A stretch of 64,000 nucleotides of DNA, from the NCBI GenBank assembly GCA_964525565.1, contig CAZGHI010000011.1, positions 3,007-67,006 of the forward strand, written 5' to 3'. The notes under the pieces were generated by a model. It was not told where the DNA came from and did not search any database. It saw nothing but the letters and a program-made list of their open reading frames with translations. Source of the DNA: OLB6 sp964525565 (GTDB lineage Bacteria; Bacteroidota; Ignavibacteria; Kapaibacteriales; Kapaibacteriaceae). Below, one piece after another: positions 44,599-53,900 of the stretch; position 1 is the stretch's first letter; the number at the start of each line of letters is the position of its first letter. Made by a program: the position numbers and the translations under genes.

Positions 44599-45011
44599 GC
44601 TGCTTCCGATTGGATACGCACGGCACGTTCACATGCCTCTGCCCAATGCAGATCTTGTAATGCCTGGCTTCTCTCTGCTCTATCAGTGGCGGCATTCCAT
44701 CGTTCGCGTGCAGCAACAACCGATGCCGAGGCCGAGTTCGCATCAATGAGCGAAGCGGGCAACAGCTCTTCAACAACAATATTCACGCGGTTACGCAAAA
44801 CTTCTACAAAGCCCTCGCGCGAGGCGAATACAAAAACGTTGTTCTTAGTGTCTTCCACTTTGAGTACACCGATATCAAGCGACGAGATGATGGGTGCGTG
44901 GTTATGAAGAATCTGAAATGGACTCTTTGATCCCGGAACACTTACTGCTAGAGCTTCTCCTTCGAATGCCACAGACTGAGGCGTAACGATACTTACGGAT
45001 AGTGCTGTCAT
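44595..45011 (-). CDS. atpC: ATP synthase epsilon subunit
   Basis: The 138-residue protein has the epsilon pattern VSIVTPQSVAFEGEALAVSVPG, LHNHAPIISSL and ASREGFVEV, followed by the C-terminal helices. It is part of the rotor stalk and can inhibit the enzyme. It lies 8 nt downstream of atpD; the other ATP synthase subunits are not in the window, a split common in Bacteroidota and Chlorobiota. Confidence 0.92.
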   Translation of the reverse strand: MTALSVSIVTPQSVAFEGEALAVSVPGSKSPFQILHNHAPIISSLDIGVLKVEDTKNNVFVFASREGFVEVLRNRVNIVVEELLPASLIDANSASASVVAARERWNAATDRAERSQALQDLHWAEACERAVRIQSEAA

Positions 45012-45019
45012 GACGTTCC

Positions 45020-46429
45020 TTATCCTTTACTTGCGTTGTACGCCTCTATCACTTCGTCCAGTGTACCCTTATAGGAGAAAAATCCTTCAGGTACGTTGTC
45101 CACTTCGCCGTCGAGAATGGCTTTGAAGCCTGCTATGGTGTCTGCCACCTTAACGTATCTACCCGAGAATCCTGTAAACTGTTCAGCAACGAAGAAAGGC
45201 TGCGAGAAGAAGCGCTGAATTTTGCGAGCGCGATATACCGTGAGTTTGTCTTCGTCTGAGAGCTCATCCATACCCAGGATGCTAATGATATCTTGTAAAT
45301 CCTTATACGACTGCAAAATGCGCTTAACACGCATGGCTGTGTTGTAATGCTCGTTACCCAGAATAAGCGGGTCTAGAATACGGCTGGTTGAATCCAGCGG
45401 ATCAACGGCGGGATAAATACCTAATTCTGCAATTTGCCGCGAGAGTACTGTAGTTGCATCCAAGTGTGTAAAGGTATTTGCAGGAGCCGGGTCGGTGAGG
45501 TCGTCAGCGGGAACATACACGGCCTGTACGGACGTAATGGAGCCTTTATCGGTTGACGCAATTCTTTCCTGAAGCAGTCCCATCTCGGTGGCAAGAGTTG
45601 GCTGATACCCAACCGCTGAAGGCATCCGTCCTAGCAAGGCCGACACTTCGGATCCGGCCTGTGTGAAGCGGAATATGTTGTCAACAAACAACAGCACATC
45701 CCGACCTTCTTCGTCGCGGAAGTACTCTGCCATTGTCAGCGCAGATAGTGCGACCCGAGCACGTGCACCGGGCGGTTCGTTCATCTGACCGAATACAAGG
45801 GCTGTCTTGTCAATAACGCCGGACTCCGTCATTTCCAGGTAAAGGTCGTTGCCTTCACGGGTACGCTCACCTACTCCCGCAAAAACTGAATAACCACCGT
45901 GTTGTTTGGCAATGTTGTGAATCAGTTCCTGAATAATTACTGTCTTGCCTACACCAGCACCGCCAAATAATCCTGTTTTGCCACCCTTGGTGAATGGCTC
46001 GATGAGGTCAATGACCTTGATCCCTGTTTCAAACATCTCCTTTTGCGTGGAGAGAGCGGAAAATGGGGGAGCTGACCGGTGAATACTCCATCTCTTTTCA
46101 GAGGAGATGGGATCCTTGCCATCTATTGCTGAACCTGTTACGTTAATGAGCCTTCCCAGAACGCTCGGCCCTACGGGAACCGATATGGGGGCTGCAGTAT
46201 CGATGACTTCCATCCCGCGTACAAGGCCATCTGTGGAATCAATGGCAATGGCGCGAACGCGGTCCTCACCTAAATGCTGTTGCACCTCACATACCAGAAT
46301 TTCTTCTTTTCCTGTATCCATCGAGGTACGAGGGATGTTTAAGGCTGTGAGCACCGGAGGTATCGCCCCCTCGGTAAACTGCACATCTACAACTGGACCA
46401 ATTACCTGTACAATGGTTCCTTTATTCAT
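45020..46429 (-). CDS. atpD: ATP synthase beta subunit
   Basis: The 469-residue catalytic subunit shows GTIVQVIGPVVDVQF at the N-terminus, the P-loop GGAGVGKT (residues 156-163), the catalytic GERTREG (Glu188) and ALLGRMPSAVGYQPTLA. ATG 46429 gives the family's usual length; the frame is open to 46534 but that extension is not conserved. The leader contains TATTTTTG on the complement at 46474-46481. It forms a two-gene unit with atpC. Confidence 0.97.
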   Translation of the reverse strand: MNKGTIVQVIGPVVDVQFTEGAIPPVLTALNIPRTSMDTGKEEILVCEVQQHLGEDRVRAIAIDSTDGLVRGMEVIDTAAPISVPVGPSVLGRLINVTGSAIDGKDPISSEKRWSIHRSAPPFSALSTQKEMFETGIKVIDLIEPFTKGGKTGLFGGAGVGKTVIIQELIHNIAKQHGGYSVFAGVGERTREGNDLYLEMTESGVIDKTALVFGQMNEPPGARARVALSALTMAEYFRDEEGRDVLLFVDNIFRFTQAGSEVSALLGRMPSAVGYQPTLATEMGLLQERIASTDKGSITSVQAVYVPADDLTDPAPANTFTHLDATTVLSRQIAELGIYPAVDPLDSTSRILDPLILGNEHYNTAMRVKRILQSYKDLQDIISILGMDELSDEDKLTVYRARKIQRFFSQPFFVAEQFTGFSGRYVKVADTIAGFKAILDGEVDNVPEGFFSYKGTLDEVIEAYNASKG

Positions 46430-46473
46430 GTGGGTCAAATAAAAAGTGATGGTAGGGGGCTCGTTATAGCCGA

Positions 46474-46481
46474 CAAAAATA
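46474..46481 (-). promoter_or_regulatory. TAnnTTTG promoter element of atpDC
   Basis: The complement reads TATTTTTG, 44 nt upstream of the atpD start, within the 219-nt space between atpD and the GT39 gene. I see no other feature in that space. Confidence 0.4.
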
Positions 46482-46648
46482 GAGAATACGCTTGGATTGT
46501 GCTGAGGCCGGTGCAGCATTTCAGGTGCTGACAAGAAAATTGCTGTGAATCAGGCTAATCTGCATGGAAACAATCGGCGGTCGTGCATAAGTCGTGCTGC
46601 CATAAACGAAGCGATGGCATACCACAGGACTTTTCATTCGTCCGATGA

Positions 46649-48262
46649 CTACTCGGGCTTGCGGTTTTCAGCAATCCCGATGAACATGTATCCAACGGTA
46701 TCATGCCCGCGGACAATCGCACTCGTGTCTATGTGCCTTGCCTGGCCATACCATTCTGTAAAGCGTTCGGGGGGGGTGTACACTCTGCTTGTTGAAACGA
46801 ACCACACCTTATTCGGTAGCAGCGGTGACTGTTGCTTATTGTAGAACCAATACATGTGAACATCGCGAAGTGGCCCCAGGGGAACAACACGAAGCTGAAG
46901 CGGATAGGCTAAGAAGTATTCGCATCGTGCTAGGGTGAACCAACGGGTGCCAGTGATAGGTGCATGCTCCGGCATCAGTCCACTTCGAATGGTTTCCGCT
47001 CGAACAACGGCAAATCTCTCTGCAACCTGTTCCCATCCGAATACGTCCTGGAATACATCGTTTCTACCGTATTCTTCAAGACGTTCCGTGGCAGCGGGCG
47101 CTGGCAGCAGCCAGCCTGTTCGGACAATGGTCATCGCAAGTATGCTCACTGCCAGCATTACACACAGCGAAAGACGAATTCCAACCGGTAACATGGGTTT
47201 TAATCCGTTACCGTATAATGTGTTCGAGGCAATCAACATCAGCCCTACGTACCCTGCTGCCCCCCAATGTGGAAGGGTACTGCGAAAAGCAGAGACCACA
47301 ATAAAGAGCACAACGAGGGGTACACTGATGAGCAGCAAGTAGCGGTAGCAATCAGCCGTTGGATGGCGCAGAGATCGCACCAAACCCATCACAACCAAGC
47401 CCCATACAATAGGGTTCTGGTACCCAATCTGACCAACGATTTCCTGCAGTAAGGTGTTTAGGTTTACGTGTAGGTCGGATGGGACAAGTGTACGCCCCTG
47501 CATGGAAATGCTGCCGGTGCTTACAAAACTCTCGAAACCATTGGATGCATGCCAAAACACCATTGGCAGTGTGCACAGCAGAGCAACGAAGAATGCACCA
47601 TAAATGTATGGTTTCTTAAACCAGCTACGCCGATACAGGGCAACAAACGCAAGGGTACCCACAGCTAAAAACGCCGCTTGATACTTCGAGGCCATGGCCA
47701 ATCCAATGCTTAACCCCACCCACACAAGCAGCCAGCCGTCCTGTGATATTTTGAACACCTGGCTCATCCTAGGTTCGCTCGATCGAGGTTGTATCAGCGA
47801 TAACATAAGGTTGATAGACACAAGCCAGAAAAACACAAGTGGCGTATCAGGTAAAACGATTGTTCCGGAGATCACTGCACCGTACGTAGAGGCAGCAAAC
47901 AAACCGGCCGAAGCTACTGCAGTGCGAACGGTACCCAGTTTTCTTCCGGCACTGTACATCAACCAAATATTCAGTGTACCAAGAACGAGTGCGGGTAAAC
48001 GAACGGCAAGGGCACTATGCAGCTCTGCATTGATTGTAAAGAGTCGGATGAGCCAGCCAACCATACCCGGATGGTCGTAGTAGGCCAGCGAAGGGTGGAC
48101 GGCATACGACCAATAGTACACTTCGTCGTTACCAAGTTCGAGAAGAAGAGCAAGGCAACAGCGAACAACAAATGATAAAGCCATAAGCCACAACACGATG
48201 CGCAATCCTGCACGTTCAGGATCAGAGGTTGTTATGGTGGTATCTTTGTACACTTTTCTCAC
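46649..48262 (-). CDS. GT39/ArnT-like membrane glycosyltransferase
   Basis: The 537-residue protein has many helices and the family's first-loop motif LGNDEVYYW (Asp46, Glu47), followed by YYDHPGMVGW. Proteins of this type use polyprenyl-phosphate sugars to modify lipid A or proteins on the periplasmic side. The start is GTG 48262, which leaves just 15 nt to the divergent thiolase start; the next in-frame ATG (48184) would remove part of the first helix. Confidence 0.82.
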   Translation of the reverse strand: MRKVYKDTTITTSDPERAGLRIVLWLMALSFVVRCCLALLLELGNDEVYYWSYAVHPSLAYYDHPGMVGWLIRLFTINAELHSALAVRLPALVLGTLNIWLMYSAGRKLGTVRTAVASAGLFAASTYGAVISGTIVLPDTPLVFFWLVSINLMLSLIQPRSSEPRMSQVFKISQDGWLLVWVGLSIGLAMASKYQAAFLAVGTLAFVALYRRSWFKKPYIYGAFFVALLCTLPMVFWHASNGFESFVSTGSISMQGRTLVPSDLHVNLNTLLQEIVGQIGYQNPIVWGLVVMGLVRSLRHPTADCYRYLLLISVPLVVLFIVVSAFRSTLPHWGAAGYVGLMLIASNTLYGNGLKPMLPVGIRLSLCVMLAVSILAMTIVRTGWLLPAPAATERLEEYGRNDVFQDVFGWEQVAERFAVVRAETIRSGLMPEHAPITGTRWFTLARCEYFLAYPLQLRVVPLGPLRDVHMYWFYNKQQSPLLPNKVWFVSTSRVYTPPERFTEWYGQARHIDTSAIVRGHDTVGYMFIGIAENRKPE

Positions 48263-48277
48263 ACAACAATCGCTATT

Positions 48278-49447
48278 ATGTCGTACATCATTTCCGCAGC
48301 CCGCACACCAATTGGGTCGCTCCTTGGGTCGTTAAGTGACTTTTCTGCTCCTCAATTAGGAGCTTTCGCCATTAAAGCCGCTGTTGAACGTGCACAACTT
48401 AACGCCGATCAGGTGGACGAAGTTATCATGGGGAATGTGCTCACCGGTGGAGTGGGGCAGGCTCCGGCACGTCAGGCTGCCATCTATGCAGGACTATCAA
48501 AGCATACAGCATGTATGACGATTAACAAGGTATGCGGTTCCGGACTGAAGGCGGTGATGTTGGCAGACCAGGCAGTTCGCTGCGGAGATGCTCACGTAAT
48601 TGTGGCGGGAGGGCAAGAATCCATGACCAATGCCCCACACGCCATGCTTGATAGCCGCAAAGGGGTAAAATTCGGCAACGCCCGTATGGTGGATCTGATG
48701 CAATGGGATGGTTTATGGGATGTGTATAACCAGGTACCGATGGGTGATGCAGCCGAACTCTGTGCCAGCGATTGCAACATCGGAAGAGAGGCACAAGACG
48801 CATTCACGATTGACTCTTACAAACGGGCTCAGGCCGCAATCGCATCCGGTGCCTTCAGCAATGAGATCGTGCCCATTGTAGTACACGGAAAAAAAGGCGA
48901 CGTTGTAATAGATACCGACGAAGAACCGTCACGTGTTCAGTTCGACAAGATTCCAACTCTAAAACCGGTGTTCAAAAAGGATGGCACAGTTACGGCTGCC
49001 AACGCCAGCACAATTAACGATGGTGCTGCTGCACTTGTGATTGCCAGTGAACAAGCAGTTGTCTCACAGAACATGAAGCCTATGGCGCGAATTCTTTCAC
49101 AAGCCTCGTATGCACAGGACCCCATGTGGTTTACGACATCACCGATCGAGGCAATAAACAAAGTTGTGGCAAAGGCCGGGCTTACCATCAACGACATTGA
49201 CTTGTTCGAAATCAACGAAGCCTTTGCTGTTGTTACTCTAGCCGCTGAACAAAAACTCGGAATACCTCATGAAAAAGTAAATGTGAACGGTGGTGCCGTT
49301 GCTCTCGGACATCCGATTGGAGCAAGTGGTGCTCGGATACTAACAACACTTTTGTATGCACTCAAACATCGCAGTCTAAAGCGGGGGCTCGCAACATTGT
49401 GTATAGGTGGAGGTGAAGCCAGCGCCGTTGTCGTTGAACTTGTTTAA
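48278..49447 (+). CDS. Acetyl-CoA C-acetyltransferase (thiolase)
   Basis: The 389-residue protein has the complete thiolase active site: INKVCGSGLKAV (Cys86), GHPIGASG (His345) and CIGGGEA (Cys375). It joins or splits acetyl-CoA/acetoacetyl-CoA, either in beta-oxidation or ketone metabolism. It starts the run thiolase-icd-tamB. Confidence 0.93.
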   Translation: MSYIISAARTPIGSLLGSLSDFSAPQLGAFAIKAAVERAQLNADQVDEVIMGNVLTGGVGQAPARQAAIYAGLSKHTACMTINKVCGSGLKAVMLADQAVRCGDAHVIVAGGQESMTNAPHAMLDSRKGVKFGNARMVDLMQWDGLWDVYNQVPMGDAAELCASDCNIGREAQDAFTIDSYKRAQAAIASGAFSNEIVPIVVHGKKGDVVIDTDEEPSRVQFDKIPTLKPVFKKDGTVTAANASTINDGAAALVIASEQAVVSQNMKPMARILSQASYAQDPMWFTTSPIEAINKVVAKAGLTINDIDLFEINEAFAVVTLAAEQKLGIPHEKVNVNGGAVALGHPIGASGARILTTLLYALKHRSLKRGLATLCIGGGEASAVVVELV

Positions 49448-49492
49448 TACTCATCACGTCGAATCAACTTTCATACTGTTAAACCGAGAACT

Positions 49493-50872
49493 ATGCAGAC
49501 CGTAACGCTTATTAAGGGTGATGGAATCGGACCCGAAATTTCTGAAGCCGTTCAACTGATTTTCCAAGCAGCACACGTTCCAATACAATGGGAAGAAGCC
49601 GAAGCCGGACTGGCATCCATCGAGAGAATTGGCAGCGGCGTACCGCCGGAAACGATTGCCAGTATTAAACGCAACGGTATAGCACTAAAAGGTCCAACAA
49701 CTACTCCCGTGGCTGGTGGGCACAAGAGCGTGAATGTTACTATTCGAAAAACCCTTGAACTGTATGCAAATGTTCGGTTGGCAAAGTCAATGCCCGCCGT
49801 TCCCACAAGATATGAGGGTGTTGATATCCTGGTTTTTCGTGAAAATATAGAAGACACCTATGCTGGTATTGAGCACTATCAAACACCTAATGTGGCACAG
49901 ACGCTCAAGCTGATCACCTGGCAGGGTTCAATGGCCTTGATACGATATGCCTTTGAAGAAGCACGAAAACTTGGACGACGCAAGGTAACCTGTGTTCACA
50001 AGGCCAACATCCATAAGCTTACCGATGGGTTGTTCCTTGAGGTATTCCGTAAGGTTGCCGCCGAGTTTACCGACCTCGAAGCCAATGATATCATTGTTGA
50101 CAATTGCTGCATGCAACTAGTGTCACGTCCGGAACAGTTTGACGTCCTGGTACTGCCCAATTTGTACGGCGATATTGTGAGTGATCTCTGTGCGGGAATT
50201 GTAGGGGGCTTAGGCGTAGCTCCAGGTGGCAACATTGGCCGCAATTGTGCCGTATTCGAAGCCGTACACGGTTCTGCTCCCGACATTGCCGGTCAAGGGT
50301 TGGCGAATCCAACGGCACTATTACTGAGTGGGATTCAAATGCTGCAATACATGGGGTTACTTGGTCATGCCGAGGCAATCATGAATGCACTAACGGCAAC
50401 GCTTTCGAGCGGCATAAAGACACGTGATCTTGGCGGTACCCATTCAACCATGGAATTTGCCCGTGCAATTGCCTCTAACGTGAACCCGACAACAATTGGG
50501 AGCGAAACGAGCGTTGTTGCGCCGCGAACGGCTCCACCCGTTCCGGAAAACATACACGAAGATTGGACGCTCGTAGGTGCCGATGTATTCGTTGAGTGGA
50601 GTAATGGTCTGCCGCCAATGCCCCCATCGGTTGGACCGCTTGAACTTCGGATGATCAGTAACAGAGGTACCAAGGTGTGGCCAGGCGAACAGCCAGACAT
50701 CATGCTGGTTGATCATCATCGGTGTCGGTACATCGGCGAAGGAATTACACCAAAACATATCACAGACGTGTTAAATACTCTCGATCAGAAGGGAATACGC
50801 TGGTGTCACGTAGAACAGTTAAATATTGCAGCAGATTCGCAACCTCGGTTCTCCAAGGCTCAGGGCGAATAA
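49493..50872 (+). CDS. icd: Isocitrate dehydrogenase, Thermus-like with C-terminal extension
   Basis: The 459-residue protein has TLIKGDGIGPEISEAV, the substrate block TTTPVAGGHKSVNVTIRK, VFRENIEDTYAGIEH, the metal region LPNLYGDIVSDL, and EAVHGSAPDIAG near the coenzyme site. The 120-residue C-terminal extension (WTLVGADVFVEWSNG, then DIMLVDHHRCRYIGEG) is that of the Thermus-type enzyme and not of isopropylmalate dehydrogenase. It makes 2-oxoglutarate in the TCA cycle. It lies 45 nt after the thiolase gene. Confidence 0.88.
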   Translation: MQTVTLIKGDGIGPEISEAVQLIFQAAHVPIQWEEAEAGLASIERIGSGVPPETIASIKRNGIALKGPTTTPVAGGHKSVNVTIRKTLELYANVRLAKSMPAVPTRYEGVDILVFRENIEDTYAGIEHYQTPNVAQTLKLITWQGSMALIRYAFEEARKLGRRKVTCVHKANIHKLTDGLFLEVFRKVAAEFTDLEANDIIVDNCCMQLVSRPEQFDVLVLPNLYGDIVSDLCAGIVGGLGVAPGGNIGRNCAVFEAVHGSAPDIAGQGLANPTALLLSGIQMLQYMGLLGHAEAIMNALTATLSSGIKTRDLGGTHSTMEFARAIASNVNPTTIGSETSVVAPRTAPPVPENIHEDWTLVGADVFVEWSNGLPPMPPSVGPLELRMISNRGTKVWPGEQPDIMLVDHHRCRYIGEGITPKHITDVLNTLDQKGIRWCHVEQLNIAADSQPRFSKAQGE

Positions 50873-50902
50873 CAGGCCGAACTTCCTGAACATGGAAGGC
50901 AG

Positions 50903-53900
50903 ATGCCAATGACAAGCAGTAAATCAAATCATTCAGACCCTGTTTCCACCTCCTGGTTAAAACGAGGCGTTCGATTTGTATTCCGAGCTGCTGTGCGAAT
51001 CATTGGCACATTGATGATCCTTCTTGCTCTTCTTGTGCTGTTCGCTCAAACCCCGTACTTCCAGCGTCTTGTTCGGGACCAGGGTGTTGCCTTGCTCAAT
51101 CAGCAACTTAACGGCCGTGTTATCGTTGATGATGTGCGCATTGATCTGTTCCATGGAATCGTAATCGAACATCCGCAACTTATTGCTCACGGAAGCCGGG
51201 TTTTGAATGCGGAGAGGTTAACCTTGAATTATGATCTCTCCGCCCTGTTTGTGCGCGTTGCAGCCATTACCAACTTACTTCTGGAACAACCCGAAATCCA
51301 GATCATACGGTCTGATGATAGCGTTTGGAATGTTCAACGGATCGGCAAAGCCTCGGCAGATACAACTTCAAGCGAACCTCCTAATGGAACGTTTACGGTA
51401 AAACGATTGAGAATTGATCGAGGTTCACTATATGTGGACGATCGCACAACGGAATGGCCTTCCGGTGATTCGTTCGATCCTACGCACCTGAAAATCAAGG
51501 ATGTGAAGCTTGACATGGGCGCACGCCTGAACCTTAGAGCGCATGATGCAAGCTTTGTTATTAACGGCCTTTCGTTCAGAGATGCCACGCTGGGACCGTT
51601 CACATTAAATCGACTCTCTACGATAGTGCATCTTTCTCCTGCAGGCCTCGATGTTACGCTCCTTCGCATCGATATGCCGCGTACACAATTGCAAGCTGCA
51701 TTTACTATACCGAAAGTGGACATCTTTACCGGGTTCTCGGATAGTCTTCTTTTACTGCATCCGCTGGAAGGGTCGGTTCAAGCTCAACAAGTATGGGGAC
51801 CCGATCTGAAGTACTTTATCCCCGATGTTGACTTTCTGGATGCGTACAATGTCAAAGCAGATGTGCGCTTCGATGGTAATACCATCGCCGTTAACAATGT
51901 TATGATGAGAGCCGGTCCTTCGGACGTTCGCGGAAGAGTAACGGTATCCGAGCTTCAGGGCCAAAAGCCATTGCATCTGAACATTGCTATTTTCAACAGC
52001 ACTGGCGTATATGCAGACATCCGCAGACGAATGCGATTTGTGCCATTGCCGGATTTGCCGTTTCTTACAACTACGCGACTGGACACGGTTTACCTCAGCG
52101 GCATGCCGGACGATTCACTCTATCTCTACGTACAGGCTTCGGACAAGCCAGGAGCCATTGCCGGTGAAATTGAGTTGCTTATGCGCGATCCCGATCTTGG
52201 GTATCGCGCTAACCTGAATATTAGTAACGGCGACCTTAGTACCTTCTCGGATAGTACAATACACTCTTCTCTCAATGGAGTGATTCACGTACAAGGCCGG
52301 GGACTGACACTAGCAACACTTCAGGCCGAAGCAGAGGTAAAACTTTCACAGTCAATGCTGGCGCAGCGAGACTTTCAAAATGTATATATGCGCTTGCAAG
52401 CCGATGGGCACGGTACCATTGTTGCAGATAGCATTAGTGTAAGACTCGGTTCTGCACCGTCGGACTCTGCTCAGCAAGCAAGGTTGAGTCAGGTACAGCG
52501 ACTGGAGATGAGCGGCGAAATAAGTTTAGTAGATCCCGACCGGCCAGTGTATTCGGCATTGATAACCACGGATGGACTAAACGTTGCATCGTTACTGCGA
52601 ATGCCGGGAATGCCGCAACAGCTCACAATGAGCATTAATCTCTATGCCGAAGGGTTTGATATCGACAGCCTCAGGGGTACGTTGGGTGGCAGAGTGCAAG
52701 AGCTAACTCTTGACGACCGTGCGATGTTGCCATTTACAATTAACGCTAGCGTTTCGCGAAATCAGAGTCAGCGTAATTTTAGGCTAACCACAGAGTTCGC
52801 TTCAATACGAGTTGCCGGTCAGTATATACCTTCGCAACTGATATCATCATGTGCTTCCGGTGCAGAAGCCATGGTGAGTAGAGTTCAAGGTATGATTCAG
52901 CACATTGTTCCTGGTGCTTCAGCCTCAGCAAAGACATTCGCCGCCATCGAAGACTTCGATGTGTCCATTTCCGCTCGGATCACCGACGCATCCTTTGTTA
53001 CAATGCTTCTCCCCCAACTGCACGTATCAGGGGGGGGCGACCTTCGTGCTCGGATGAGTGTGGATAATGATCAATTCGTTCTTACCGTTGATTCATTAAA
53101 CACGCAACAACTCATTCTTTCGGGACCAAATCTCGAAGCGTTGATAGATCCAACACATCTGAAGATGGACGTCAAGATTAGCAGCATAAACGCGCAGCCC
53201 CTTGTTGATCGCTTAACTGTTAACGGTTTTGTAGATAGACTTATCATCGTGAATAACGTGAAGCTCACTTCAGCGTCGGTAAAACTTCACCACGATGGAA
53301 CACAGGTATTGTTCGAATGTGAATCCGGAGTGAACAACACACATTTTATGGCGGCAGGTCTTTACAAACCACAAACCGAGGCAACGTCCATTAGCCTTGA
53401 TTCGGCTCGGTTTGTTTTGGACAAGGACCGTGATCTTCGTTGGCAGCTTTTGGAACCAGCCATTGTAAATGTGAGTGCTGGCGTGTACAACATAGAAAAG
53501 TGTGTCTTTCAACGGCCTTGGCACGAAACAATTTCGGTGAGTGGTATAGTTTCAGAATCATCGTTCATTGGTGGCCGAGTTGTTATTCAAAATTTTCCAC
53601 TTACCGACATCACCCGTTTCGTGGACCTAGATTATAGTCATCCTGTTCGTCTAGTTGGGGGCTTGGTTTCGGAGGCTGCTATACAGATTGATGGAACGTG
53701 GGAAGAGCCGAAGATTAAGCTTAGTCTGGGAATCCAGAATGTTTCATATAACAAAGCGTACATCGGAGAGCTAACGGGTGAACTAAACCATCAGAACCAA
53801 AACGTAAGCGGATGGGCACGTGTCACAAACACGGATTTCGCCACGGAGCGTGAAGCACTGAACCTGGTGGTACGTTCTCTGCCCGTGAACATGGCATTTA

